From positions 310,001-374,000 of the forward strand of contig CANLBJ010000002.1 of the NCBI GenBank assembly GCA_947488905.1: a stretch of DNA of 64,000 nucleotides. The letters are read 5' to 3'. The DNA comes from Ulvibacter algarum (lineage in GTDB: Bacteria > Bacteroidota > Bacteroidia > Flavobacteriales > Flavobacteriaceae). This document shows positions 43,845 to 52,192 of this stretch, one piece after another. The notes under the pieces were generated by a model. That model had not been told where the DNA came from. It made no database searches and saw only the letters and a list, made by a program, of their open reading frames with translations. A program made the position numbers and the translations under genes. The first letter of the stretch is position 1. Every line of letters begins with the position of its first letter.

Positions 43845-44005
43845 TATTTTGAAGTAAAATGATTTTCTTAATTATTTACGTTAGTTAGTTTGATAGCTGT
43901 TTAAGATCAACAAAATTTGTGAGTTGATAATATACCTAACCTTCTTAAACCTAACAATGAGCTGTACAACCTTATTTAAGTTATACAAGCCTTAATCTCG
44001 TTGCA

Positions 44006-44040
44006 CAAATATACGGTCTCTATCGAAATTGGTAATCAAA
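44006..44040 (-). promoter_or_regulatory. Promoter of dapD operon (TTTG-N23-TATATTTG)
   Basis: On the minus strand TTTG (44040-44037) and TATATTTG (44013-44006) are spaced 23 bases, matching the Bacteroidetes form with a -33 TTTG. The leader of about 155 bases has no riboswitch I recognise. Confidence 0.6.
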
Positions 44041-44064
44041 ATAGCATACTATTTCTAGAACCCT

Positions 44065-44072
44065 TATTTTTG
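44065..44072 (+). promoter_or_regulatory. -7 promoter box of ruvX
   Basis: TATTTTTG ends eight bases before the ruvX ATG. A short leader or leaderless mRNA is likely if it is used. Confidence 0.5.
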
Positions 44073-44080
44073 CATAATCA

Positions 44081-44491
44081 ATGGGAAGAATACTAGCAAT
44101 AGATTATGGAGGAAAGCGTACGGGAATAGCCGTAACAGATGAGATGCAGATTATCGCTTCTGGTTTAACAACGGTTGAGACCAGCAAGCTAATGCCTTTT
44201 TTAAAGGAGTATTTTGCAAATGAAAGTGTTGTAGACGTTGTTGTAGGAGAACCCACCCAAAAAGATGGAACACCTTCTGGTATCGAAGAAGAGATTCAGA
44301 AATTTTTAAAGAAATTTTTGAAACAATTTCCAGAAATGCCCGTCCATCGTATAAATGAAAGGTATACTAGTAAGATGGCTTTCCAGACAATGATAGATAG
44401 TGGGTTAAGAAAAAAGCAAAGAAGAAACAAAGCACTCATTGATGAGATTGCTGCTACCATTATGTTACAAGATTATATGGGGCATAGGTGA
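44081..44491 (+). CDS. ruvX: RuvX/YqgF Holliday junction resolvase-like protein
   Basis: The 136-residue RNase H-fold protein begins ILAIDYGGKRTGIAVTDEMQII (first catalytic Asp), carries VVVGEPTQKDGTPSG (usual family segment), and ends with the conserved RYTSKMAFQTMIDSGLRKKQRR and DEIAATIMLQDY with the last acidic residues. The family is linked to 16S rRNA 5'-end maturation (YqgF) in some bacteria and to junction resolution in others. Size and motifs are complete. It is followed after 144 bp by def. Confidence 0.93.
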   Translation: MGRILAIDYGGKRTGIAVTDEMQIIASGLTTVETSKLMPFLKEYFANESVVDVVVGEPTQKDGTPSGIEEEIQKFLKKFLKQFPEMPVHRINERYTSKMAFQTMIDSGLRKKQRRNKALIDEIAATIMLQDYMGHR

Positions 44492-44502
44492 AAATGATCT
44501 TG

Positions 44503-44522
44503 AACTCTAAATCGAATTTGAA
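44503..44522. repeat. Degenerate GAAATY hexamer run
   Basis: CTAAATCGAATTTGAAAAAA follows the ruvX stop by 11 bases. It is a weak member of the hexamer family, 80 bp before a TTTCCGAAG copy. Confidence 0.4.
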
Positions 44523-44599
44523 AAAAGGAGCCAAGATTGTTAGCTTTTTTGCCAACAGCTAAGGGCCAAAAAGAATAAGAAGTATTAAATAATAGAACA

Positions 44600-44608
44600 T
44601 TTCCGAAG
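44600..44608 (+). repeat. TTTCCGAAG dispersed motif copy
   Basis: ACATTTCCGAAGAGAAAAG, 28 bp before the def ATG, flanked by AGAAC and GTTCT arms that are partly inverted. Confidence 0.7.
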
Positions 44609-44635
44609 AGAAAAGTTCTAGAAAATATAAAAGAA

Positions 44636-45226
44636 ATGATATTACCTATTGTGGCATACGGAGATCCCGTGTTGCGTAAAATGGCAAAAGAGATTGATAA
44701 AGATTATCCTAAGTTGGATGTCTTGCTAGAAAACATGTATGAGACTATGTATAACGCTAAAGGCGTTGGTCTTGCTGCACCACAAATAGGGTTGCCTATT
44801 CGTATTTTTCTTGTAGATGCGACCCCTTTTTCTGATGATGAAGAGTTAAGTGAAAAAGAACAAGAATTCTTAGCAACTTTTAAGCAAACATTTATTAATC
44901 CTACCATTATTGAAGAATCTGGAGATGAATGGGCTTTTAATGAAGGGTGCTTGAGTATTCCAGATGTAAGAGAAGATGTTTTTAGAAAACCAGACATCGT
45001 TGTAGAGTATTTTGACGAGAATTTTAAGAAGCATACAGATAGTTTTACAGGTATTGCGGCTAGAATTATACAACATGAGTACGATCACGTAGAAGGAGTT
45101 TTATTTACAGATAAATTATCTTCTATAAAGAAAAGACTGATTAAGAGGAGGTTAGATGATATAAGTAAAGGAAAAACTAACATTGGGTATAGAATGAAAT
45201 ACCCAAATATGAAAAAGAAACGTTAA
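44636..45226 (+). CDS. def: Peptide deformylase
   Basis: The enzyme removes the formyl group from nascent proteins. The 196-residue protein has all three signatures: GVGLAAPQIG, EGCLSIP with the metal-ligand Cys, and QHEYDHVEG with the HExxH pair. The C-terminal KRLIKRRLDDISKGKTN is typical of Bacteroidetes enzymes and could dock on the ribosome. It is followed after 63 bp by the DUF5606 gene. Upstream the TTTCCGAAG motif lies in its leader. Confidence 0.97.
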   Translation: MILPIVAYGDPVLRKMAKEIDKDYPKLDVLLENMYETMYNAKGVGLAAPQIGLPIRIFLVDATPFSDDEELSEKEQEFLATFKQTFINPTIIEESGDEWAFNEGCLSIPDVREDVFRKPDIVVEYFDENFKKHTDSFTGIAARIIQHEYDHVEGVLFTDKLSSIKKRLIKRRLDDISKGKTNIGYRMKYPNMKKKR

Positions 45227-45229
45227 CTA

Positions 45230-45261
45230 TTTGTATAATCAGTACAAACAAGAGATATTTG
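45230..45261 (+). promoter_or_regulatory. Candidate promoter of DUF5606 gene
   Basis: TTTG at 45230-45233 and GATATTTG at 45254-45261 are spaced by 20 bases. The second box differs from TAnnTTTG only at its first position. Confidence 0.45.
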
Positions 45262-45289
45262 CGTCCCTATTTAAGGAAAAACATACTAT

Positions 45290-45829
45290 ATGAGTTTAGA
45301 AAAAATAATGTCGATTTCTGGTAAGCCAGGATTATATGAGTTAAAAACCCAAACAAGAGGAGGTTTTCTTGCAGAATCTCTTTTAGATGGTAAAAAAGTA
45401 AATGTAAGCGCACGTGAAAATGTGAGTTTACTTTCTGAAATAGCAATTTATACAGAAACGGAAGAGCTTCCATTGCGTGAAGTTTTTAAGAAAATTTCTG
45501 AAAGTGCAGAAGGAAAAGAAACTATTAGTCATAAAGTTTCAAAGAGCGAGCTTGAAGAGTTTTTCTTTAAAGTAGTGCCAGATTATGATGAAGATAGAGT
45601 TTATGCTAGTGATATTAAAAAGGTGGTACAATGGTATAATCTTTTAGTAAAAAAAGGTATCACAAACTTTGAAGCACCAAAAGAAGATGCATCAACTGCT
45701 AAGAAAAAAGATACATCTGCTGTGATTAAAGATAGTGTGAGCGGTAAAGTAGCCTCAAAAGGGGCACAAAAAGCTACATCATCTAGACAAGGTGGAACAG
45801 CAAAAAGTACTGCTGCACGTAAAAAATAA
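45290..45829 (+). CDS. DUF5606-family protein
   Basis: The 179-residue cytoplasmic protein starts MSLEKIMSISGKPGLYELKTQTRGG, characteristic of DUF5606, a Bacteroidetes family with no known function. Residues 1-125 are conserved; the last 55 are a low-complexity, Lys/Ala/Ser/Thr-rich tail (KKKDTSAVIK, STAARKK), probably flexible and basic. It stands next to def as in other Flavobacteriia, and the two may share regulation. A strong terminator at 45855-45887 closes it. Confidence 0.88.
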   Translation: MSLEKIMSISGKPGLYELKTQTRGGFLAESLLDGKKVNVSARENVSLLSEIAIYTETEELPLREVFKKISESAEGKETISHKVSKSELEEFFFKVVPDYDEDRVYASDIKKVVQWYNLLVKKGITNFEAPKEDASTAKKKDTSAVIKDSVSGKVASKGAQKATSSRQGGTAKSTAARKK

Positions 45830-45854
45830 AATTTAAGACTTTTATCTTAATTGA

Positions 45855-45887
45855 TAACCGTTCTATGCAAATAGAGCGGTTTTTTTG
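45855..45887 (+). terminator. Rho-independent terminator of DUF5606 gene
   Basis: AACCGTTCTAT and ATAGAGCGGTT pair around GCAA with one G-T wobble, and a run of T follows. Confidence 0.85.
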
Positions 45888-45897
45888 TGACCGTATT

Positions 45898-45970
45898 CGG
45901 TTCTGCGTAGTCGAAACCTTTTAACAGTAAGCACTATAATACAGTTCTTGACTGCGCTCAAACAGACATC
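45898..45970. repeat. Degenerate REP-like inverted pair
   Basis: GGTTCTGCGTAGTCGAAACC and GTTCTTGACTGCGCTCAAACAG are imperfect complements about 26 bp apart. They are decayed relatives of the pair at 31221-31352. Confidence 0.5.
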
Positions 45971-46026
45971 GTTATTTATCAAAAATAAAGACTGACTACT
46001 GCCACTGTAAAGCATATTTAAAATAG

Positions 46027-46057
46027 TTTGCCTTGCGGCGAAAATGCCATAAATTTA
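46027..46057 (+). promoter_or_regulatory. Candidate promoter of mazG
   Basis: TTTG at 46027-46030 and TAAATTTA at 46050-46057 are separated by 19 bases. The second box differs from TAnnTTTG at the last base. Confidence 0.45.
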
Positions 46058-46073
46058 CTACAAAGTTATATTA

Positions 46074-46847
46074 ATGAACACAAGAGAAGCCCAACTAAAA
46101 GCAATAGACCGTTTACTAACCATAATGGAAGAGCTGCGCGCACAATGTCCTTGGGACATGAAACAAACAATGCAGACGCTAAGACATCTTACCATTGAAG
46201 AAACCTATGAGCTTGGTGATGCCATTTTAGAAAATGATCTTGTAGAAGTAAAAAACGAGCTAGGCGATCTTTTACTACACATCGTTTTCTACTCAAAAAT
46301 AGGGAGTGAAACTAAAGATTTTGACATTGCAGATGTAGCAAATAGTATCTGCGAAAAGTTAATCTCAAGACATCCTCATATTTATGGTGATGTTGTGGTT
46401 GCTAATGAAGAAGAAGTAAAACAAAACTGGGAACGTCTTAAATTAAAAGAAGGTAAAACAAGTGTACTAGAAGGTGTACCTAAGTCTTTGCCAGCATTAG
46501 TAAAAGCAAGCAGAATACAAGATAAAGTAGCAGGAGTAGGTTTTGACTGGGAAGAACCACAGCAGGTTTTTGAAAAACTACAAGAAGAACTAGCAGAGCT
46601 TCAAGTAGAGATTGATGCTAACGATCAAGACAAGATAGAAGATGAGTTTGGTGATGTATTATTCTCGATGATCAATTATGCCAGATTTTTAAAAGTAGAT
46701 CCAGAAAGTGCTCTTGAGCGTACTAATAAGAAATTTATTAAACGTTTTCAGTACTTAGAGGTAAAAGCAAAAGAGATGGGAAAAGAATTACAAGATATGT
46801 CACTAGCAGAAATGGATGTTTACTGGAATGAAGCTAAGAAACAGTAG
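46074..46847 (+). CDS. mazG: Nucleoside triphosphate pyrophosphohydrolase MazG
   Basis: MazG hydrolyses (d)NTPs to the monophosphate and limits damaged or excess nucleotides and (p)ppGpp effects. The 257-residue protein has two tandem MazG folds, the normal bacterial type. The first contains CPWDMKQTMQTLRHLTIEETYEL and NELGDLLLHIVFY (ExxE...ExxD metal motif). The second has DKVAGVGFDWEEPQQVFEKLQEELAEL and DEFGDVLFSMINYAR. The C-terminus is complete. It converges with the LysR-type gene, whose stop is only 2 bp away. Confidence 0.96.
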   Translation: MNTREAQLKAIDRLLTIMEELRAQCPWDMKQTMQTLRHLTIEETYELGDAILENDLVEVKNELGDLLLHIVFYSKIGSETKDFDIADVANSICEKLISRHPHIYGDVVVANEEEVKQNWERLKLKEGKTSVLEGVPKSLPALVKASRIQDKVAGVGFDWEEPQQVFEKLQEELAELQVEIDANDQDKIEDEFGDVLFSMINYARFLKVDPESALERTNKKFIKRFQYLEVKAKEMGKELQDMSLAEMDVYWNEAKKQ

Positions 46848-46849
46848 AA

Positions 46850-47785
46850 CTATTTAAGCGGACTAATTATTTTTACATCTGTAAAAGCAATAGTGCCTCT
46901 AATAACACCAGCTATCACATCATATAATGCATTTATTATTTGCATTTTAAGTTCGCTTTTGTGATATACTAAACTAACCTCTCTTGCAGGAGAAGGTTCT
47001 TCAAAATAACGAAGTTGTTTTTTTTGATTTTCATTGAGTTCTGCAGCATTTAAGTAGGGTAGTAGTGTCATACCTAAACCTTCATGAGATAGTTTAATAA
47101 GTGTTTCAAAACTTCCACTTTCTAGTGTAAAACTATCTTGGTTTGTTGCTCCTTTATTTTTGCATAGGTTAAGTACTCCATCTCTAAAACAATGACCATC
47201 TTCTAATAATAATAAATCATCAATATCAAGATCTTCTACGGTGATTTTTTTCTTTTCGTAAAGTGAATGACCTTGAGGTACATATCCCACAAAAGGCTCA
47301 TAATAAAGTACTCGTTCTTTTAATTTGTCTTCTAATAATGGTGTTGCAGCAATAGCGGCATCAAGGTGTCCATCTTGTAAACGGGTAACAATATCTTCTG
47401 TGTTGAGTTCTTCTATTTTAAGTTGAACCTTTGGGTATTTATTGGTAAAGTTCTTTAAAAACATTGGTAATAGCGTAGGCATAATTGTAGGGATGATACC
47501 TATTTTAAATTCACCACCAATAAATCCTTTTTCTTGATCTACAATATCTTGCATTCGGTCAGCTTCATTAACAATACTCATTGCTTGCTGCACAATTTTT
47601 TCTCCAACGGGAGTTAACTCAATAGGTTTTCTAGAACGATCAAAAATGAGAATGTCTAACTCATCTTCTAGTTTTTGTATTTGCATACTCAAAGTAGGTT
47701 GAGTTACAAAAGTATGTTGAGAAGCTTTTGTAAAGTTTTTATGTTCTGCTACTGCGAGCACATACTTAAGTTGAGTAATTGTCAT
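46850..47785 (-). CDS. oxyR: OxyR-type LysR transcriptional regulator
   Basis: The 311-residue protein starts with a winged helix-turn-helix (about 1-60: NFTKASQHTFVTQPTLSMQIQKLEDELD). The sensor domain has the OxyR redox site: LLLLEDGHCFRDGVLNLC, in which two Cys are nine residues apart as in E. coli OxyR Cys199/Cys208. It should form a disulfide with peroxide and switch on antioxidant genes. The name rests on that pair. A TAGCTTTG box lies 16 bp before the ATG. No catalase or peroxiredoxin gene is in the window. Confidence 0.92.
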   Translation of the reverse strand: MTITQLKYVLAVAEHKNFTKASQHTFVTQPTLSMQIQKLEDELDILIFDRSRKPIELTPVGEKIVQQAMSIVNEADRMQDIVDQEKGFIGGEFKIGIIPTIMPTLLPMFLKNFTNKYPKVQLKIEELNTEDIVTRLQDGHLDAAIAATPLLEDKLKERVLYYEPFVGYVPQGHSLYEKKKITVEDLDIDDLLLLEDGHCFRDGVLNLCKNKGATNQDSFTLESGSFETLIKLSHEGLGMTLLPYLNAAELNENQKKQLRYFEEPSPAREVSLVYHKSELKMQIINALYDVIAGVIRGTIAFTDVKIISPLK

Positions 47786-47801
47786 TTTTGATTGTTTTTT
47801 A

Positions 47802-47809
47802 CAAAGCTA
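47802..47809 (-). promoter_or_regulatory. -7 promoter box of oxyR
   Basis: The minus strand reads TAGCTTTG, a perfect TAnnTTTG, 16 bases before the ATG. Confidence 0.5.
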
Positions 47810-47863
47810 TTGTTTTGTTTGATATTATTGATAATTTTTTCTTGCAAGATTTTATTAATGATA

Positions 47864-47897
47864 AAACTTCCGATAAGAAATGTCTCAACGGAAGTTT
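47864..47897 (-). terminator. Hairpin after DUF2141 gene
   Basis: AAACTTCCG and CGGAAGTTT form a 9-bp perfect stem with a 16-base loop. A TTTTAT tail follows on the minus strand. It is a fair terminator between the DUF2141 gene and oxyR. Confidence 0.5.
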
Positions 47898-47927
47898 AAA
47901 TTTTTAATTAAAAATTAATGAAATACA

Positions 47928-48392
47928 TTACATTCTAATATCTAAAGTTTGTGCTTCATTAGTCACTGTAAATACTGCATCACTCCATTGTGGTGGTCCA
48001 AAATTCATTACATTGTTTGAGACTCCATACATTTCTTTAGGCATTCCGTTTGCTTCAAAATCCATTTGTTTGTTACCGTTTTTGTCCCAGAATAATGTAA
48101 TTGCATATTCTCCCGGAGCTACGTTTATAAAAGTAACAGTTGCTTTTCCGTCCACTATTTTACTCTCTAGATTATCTACACCTCCTTTTAAAAAGTTCTT
48201 TTTAGTCTGTAATGAAAAAAAGATACTACCGTCATTGCTCATTACAGGTACGTTTACAGTAATTGATGTTCCTTCTGTTTCTGCGATTGCTTCTACAGTT
48301 TGGTTTTCTGTGATTGAAGCGTCTGTAATATCTTGTGCAAAAGAAATAAGACTAGAGATTGTTAATGCGATTGTTGCGATAATAGTTTTCAT
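47928..48392 (-). CDS. DUF2141-family exported protein
   Basis: The 154-residue protein has a signal peptide (1-19, ending SFAQ) and the DUF2141 pattern: FINVAPGEYAITLFWDKNGNKQMDFEANGMPKE, a conserved beta motif with YAITLFWDKNGN, and the C-terminal GPPQWSDAVFTVT. Beta-rich exported proteins of this family are common in marine bacteria, and their function is unknown. It may be secreted to the periplasm. A near -7 box (CAAAGATG on the plus strand, 48432) lies 39 bp before the start. Confidence 0.88.
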   Translation of the reverse strand: MKTIIATIALTISSLISFAQDITDASITENQTVEAIAETEGTSITVNVPVMSNDGSIFFSLQTKKNFLKGGVDNLESKIVDGKATVTFINVAPGEYAITLFWDKNGNKQMDFEANGMPKEMYGVSNNVMNFGPPQWSDAVFTVTNEAQTLDIRM

Positions 48393-48648
48393 AATAGTTT
48401 GGTTTTAAAAGGTTTATTATTTTTGTTGGTACAAAGATGCAAGCGGAATAGACTTTTTAAAAAAACTGTTTACTGAACTGTTGGATTTTTAGGATGAGTT
48501 GTTGTTTTGTGAATAATCTGTAGAATGAGGTAGTATATATGATCTATATTAGATTAATAATATATATGTAGTTGATTTATATAAGTAAATTTAGTGCAGA
48601 TTCTCTTACCTGTTATAAAGAGTGAGATTTTAGTGTTATGCTATTTAT

Positions 48649-49980
48649 CTATAAAAGCCCTCTCGCTTTAATCTCTAGATATTTATTAATAGTGTTTACA
48701 GTAAGGTCTTCTGGGGCAGTTAAAACTGTTTGAATTCCTCTTTGTTGGAGTTCACGTACCATTAATTTTTTATCAAACTGAAATTGTTCTGCTATGGTTT
48801 GGTCATAAATTTCTGGGAGCGTTTTTGCGTCAACTTCACTTAAAACTCTTAGTTCTGTATTTTCAAAAAACACTACTACTAGCACATGTTTTTTTGAGAT
48901 GGCTTGTAAATAGGGTAGTTGCCTATGCAAAGATGATATGTGCTCAAAATTTGTATATAACATTAACAAGCTTCTGTGTGTAATGCGTTGTTTTACAAAT
49001 GCTTGTAAAGCTCCAAAATCACTATCTAAAAACTGTGTGTTTGTGTTGTAGAGTGTATCAAGAATAGTATTGAGATATGTTTTTTTAGCAACAGCCGGCA
49101 GATAGTTTCCTATTTTATGAGAAAAATCTAGTAGTCCTACTTTGTCGTTTTTCTTTAAAGCAATATTACTAAAAGCTAACGCACTGTTAATTGCATAATC
49201 AACTAGTTTTAAGCCTTTAAATGGCATTTTCATCACTCTGCTAGTGTCTATTATATTATAGACTGGTTGCATTTTTTCGTCTTGGTATTGATTAACCATT
49301 AAGGCACCTCGCTTTGCAGTTGCCTTCCAGTTTACGTTACGTACATCATCACCAATTACATAATCTTTAATTTGCTCAAACTCCATGGTTTGGCCTATGC
49401 GTCTTATTTTTTTTAATCCGGCAAGACTTAATCTATTATCAATAGCAAGAAAGTCATACTTTTTCATTTGGATAAAAGAAGGGTATACTTTTACTAGCTG
49501 TTCATTATCAAAAATATAACGTTTCCGAAGTAATCCTATTACCGAAGAAGCGTAACAGTTTAATTTTCCGAAGCTATACTCACCACGATCAACAGGGCGA
49601 ACCATATATTGAAACGTTTGCCTTTCTTTTCCTTTAATATTTATAGATTTAAAAAAATCTCTTTTCTGAAATTGTACAGGTAGCTCATCAATAATGGCCA
49701 CTTTTATGTTAAACGTGTACTTATTTTCTAATTGTATGAGTACTTCATTAGGATCACTATTACTAAATTTATCTGGCAAAACTCTTTTACCTTTTAATCC
49801 TTTACCGCTCCATAGCATACTAGCGTCTATGAGTAAAAGAAGACCAAAAGCAAGTACGGCAAGCCAAACGATGCCATAGATTGCTGGCTGCCAAAAACTC
49901 ACTAAAAAAGCTATTGAAAGTAGTGCAAGCGCATAAAATATGCGTGGTGGTAGGTAAAGTGATTTGATGAATTTAATCAA
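48649..49980 (-). CDS. DUF58-domain membrane protein
   Basis: The 443-residue protein has two N-terminal membrane helices (about 13-35 and 38-55) and a C-terminal DUF58 domain with the family segment KDYVIGDDVRNVNWKATAKRG followed by LMVNQYQDEKMQPVYNIIDTSR, similar to a von Willebrand A-like fold. DUF58 proteins nearly always stand next to MoxR-type AAA+ ATPases, and they are thought to be the substrate or partner. It is the last gene of a six-gene operon, and the MoxR gene ends 3 bp before it. Two TTTCCGAAG copies (49522-49530, 49565-49573) fall in its coding sequence. Confidence 0.9.
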   Translation of the reverse strand: MIKFIKSLYLPPRIFYALALLSIAFLVSFWQPAIYGIVWLAVLAFGLLLLIDASMLWSGKGLKGKRVLPDKFSNSDPNEVLIQLENKYTFNIKVAIIDELPVQFQKRDFFKSINIKGKERQTFQYMVRPVDRGEYSFGKLNCYASSVIGLLRKRYIFDNEQLVKVYPSFIQMKKYDFLAIDNRLSLAGLKKIRRIGQTMEFEQIKDYVIGDDVRNVNWKATAKRGALMVNQYQDEKMQPVYNIIDTSRVMKMPFKGLKLVDYAINSALAFSNIALKKNDKVGLLDFSHKIGNYLPAVAKKTYLNTILDTLYNTNTQFLDSDFGALQAFVKQRITHRSLLMLYTNFEHISSLHRQLPYLQAISKKHVLVVVFFENTELRVLSEVDAKTLPEIYDQTIAEQFQFDKKLMVRELQQRGIQTVLTAPEDLTVNTINKYLEIKARGLL

Positions 49981-49983
49981 AGC

Positions 49984-50982
49984 TTATCTTGGTATTTCTA
50001 CAGATTGAGTTATCATTTCTATTACTGTTTCTGGTGTCATTCCTTCCATTTCTCTCTCTGGAGAAAGTATGATACGATGACTTAAGACTGGAGCTAACGT
50101 CTTTTTAATATCATCTGGTGTTACAAAATCACGACCATTAATTGCTGCATAGGCTTTTGAAGCATTCATTACCGCAATTGATGCACGAGGTGATCCACCT
50201 AGGTATAGGTGTGGATGATTACGGGTTTTGTCTACTATTTGTGCTATGTAACTAAAGAGTCTGTCTTCTATTAAGATTTCTTGTACTTGTGCTCTAAATT
50301 TCTTTAAGTTTTCTGGTGTTAAAACTCCTTCTACTAAGTCTTGTGGCAAAGCTTGTTTGCGACTGTGGTGTGATTTTAATATAGAAACTTCTTCTTCTAG
50401 ATTAGGATACCCCACCTTTATTTTAAATAGAAAACGGTCTAATTGTGCCTCTGGTAAAGCATAAGTTCCTTCTTGCTCTACAGGGTTTTGAGTTGCAAGC
50501 ACCATAAACGGGTATTCCATAATATAGCGATGTCCATCCATTGTAATCTGGCGTTCTTCCATAACCTCAAATAAGGCAGCTTGTGTTTTTGCTGGGGCTC
50601 TGTTAATCTCATCAATGAGAACTAGATTTGAAAAAATAGGGCCTTTTTTAAACTCAAATTCTGTAGACTTCATATTTAAAACACTAGTCCCTAAAACGTC
50701 ACTAGGCATTAAATCTGGTGTAAACTGTATACGGCTAAAATCTGTTTTTAGGGTTTTTGCAAAAAGTTTTGCAGTGATGGTTTTAGCAATACCTGGTACT
50801 CCTTCAATTAAAACATGACCATTGGCTAAGAGACTTACAATAAGTAATTCTATAAAGTCTTCTTGACCTATAATAACCTTTGCCAGTTGTTGCTTGATAG
50901 CTGCTACTGCTGTTTTTAATTCATCTAACGGGATACGATTGTTAAAATGAAGATCATCGTTTGTTGCATCAAGATTTTCCAT
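49984..50982 (-). CDS. MoxR-family AAA+ ATPase
   Basis: The 332-residue ATPase has Walker A LIEGVPGIAKT, Walker B LVLIDEINRAPAKTQAALFEVMEE, sensor 1 FMVLATQNPVEQEGTYALPEAQLDRF, and the sensor-2 GGSPRASIAVM. MoxR proteins act as chaperones in maturation of protein complexes or cell-surface structures. The gene overlaps the DUF4350 gene by 14 bp and is followed after 3 bp by DUF58. Its normal length and complete motifs suggest an active ATPase. Confidence 0.96.
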   Translation of the reverse strand: MENLDATNDDLHFNNRIPLDELKTAVAAIKQQLAKVIIGQEDFIELLIVSLLANGHVLIEGVPGIAKTITAKLFAKTLKTDFSRIQFTPDLMPSDVLGTSVLNMKSTEFEFKKGPIFSNLVLIDEINRAPAKTQAALFEVMEERQITMDGHRYIMEYPFMVLATQNPVEQEGTYALPEAQLDRFLFKIKVGYPNLEEEVSILKSHHSRKQALPQDLVEGVLTPENLKKFRAQVQEILIEDRLFSYIAQIVDKTRNHPHLYLGGSPRASIAVMNASKAYAAINGRDFVTPDDIKKTLAPVLSHRIILSPEREMEGMTPETVIEMITQSVEIPR

Positions 50983-52192
50983 CTGTTTGTTTTTTAAATT
51001 TTGAAATAGTATTATATAATTCTTCTAACTGAGCTTGTGTGGTGAGCTCGCTATTCTGGTATTGTATTTTTTCAATCATTGTAAAAATAGCCTGTGTATC
51101 TTCTAATGTATTACCGCTTCTTGCAGCAACTGCTTTAAAAAAACGGTTGTCCACTTTTTCTGTAGGTAATCGTAATCGTGTTCTAATAAACTCAAAAAAT
51201 AAATTAATTTGTTTTAAAGCTATTTTGTGATGCTCTTTTTTATCTAGATACATACCAGAAATAGTCTGTGTATATTCAAATGTTTTGTTTTTGAGTGGTG
51301 TTACAATTTTTATGCTACGTTGTTTTCGTTTTCCTTGAAAAAGTACGTATAAAACCACACCAATAAGCATAATATAATAAGCCCATTTTAAGTAGCGATT
51401 AGTAAGTATTGCACGCAAGGGTGATGTATTAATTCTTTTACCAGACTTATAATGATTGTCCCAGATTAGATTGTTATCTTCAGGAATATACGATAGCGCT
51501 TTCTCTGCAAGCTCTTTGTTTTCTTCTGAAAGTAACACGTAATTACTGAAAATTTGAGGCTGTAGGTGTATATAGATTTTTCCTTCTCCAAAGGGTGCTT
51601 CTATAAAATTAACATTAGGTCTTGTAATTTTTAAAGTGTCATTAAATATTTGAGTTAATCCTAACATTTTTTGATTAAGTGTGTCTACCTCTTCAAAATA
51701 AGCAACATTAAATTCTTTGTTTAATCTATAAGCGTTTTTAGCTTTTAATTTTTTGTTTGTAAAATTAAGAATAGGTTCGCTACCCATATTATCTAGTAGA
51801 TAGTCACTTGTGGTTTTTAATGATAAAGTGTCTATTATTTTATCTGGTAAGGAAGAAGCAGCAATAAAAATTTGATTTCCTTTACTAGTCCATTCTAATA
51901 AATCTTCAACTTCAGTTTTATCAAAGCTTACATAATTGTTTAAAAAGAAATATGTGCCGGTTAGCGTAGAGTCTTTTAAAACTTCATAAGGAGGTTTATT
52001 AACTTCTATAAAACGATCACCCATTTTTGCAGAAAGCAAATCGTGAAGAACGTATGTGCCTAAAGGTATTTTATCTAATTTACTGTAGCTAGGAAACCAG
52101 TTAATAGGTTGCTTTTTTGTAGCTTCTGTATAAACAAGTAAAGCTAAAACGGCTACAAAAACAATGAGTAATATTTTCTGAAATTTAGACAT
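50969..52192 (-). CDS. DUF4350-domain membrane protein
   Basis: The 407-residue protein has one N-terminal helix (about 6-22), a periplasmic domain (about 25-255) with FLNNYVSFDKTEVEDLLEWTSKGNQIFIAAS and a second membrane helix (about 272-292, YYIMLIGVVLYVLFQG). The C-terminal cytoplasmic part is helical and ends near 407. The DUF4350 family keeps the same place in such operons. It overlaps MoxR by 14 bp and DUF4129 by 8 bp. Function unknown, probably a structural partner in the membrane. Confidence 0.83.
   Translation of the reverse strand: MSKFQKILLIVFVAVLALLVYTEATKKQPINWFPSYSKLDKIPLGTYVLHDLLSAKMGDRFIEVNKPPYEVLKDSTLTGTYFFLNNYVSFDKTEVEDLLEWTSKGNQIFIAASSLPDKIIDTLSLKTTSDYLLDNMGSEPILNFTNKKLKAKNAYRLNKEFNVAYFEEVDTLNQKMLGLTQIFNDTLKITRPNVNFIEAPFGEGKIYIHLQPQIFSNYVLLSEENKELAEKALSYIPEDNNLIWDNHYKSGKRINTSPLRAILTNRYLKWAYYIMLIGVVLYVLFQGKRKQRSIKIVTPLKNKTFEYTQTISGMYLDKKEHHKIALKQINLFFEFIRTRLRLPTEKVDNRFFKAVAARSGNTLEDTQAIFTMIEKIQYQNSELTTQAQLEELYNTISKFKKQTDGKS

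Noticed and set aside
43845-44005. Lysine riboswitch in the dapD leader
   Set aside because: The 155-base leader is AT-rich and lacks the conserved lysine-aptamer core (no paired GAGG-type core and no long stems) that I could recognise.
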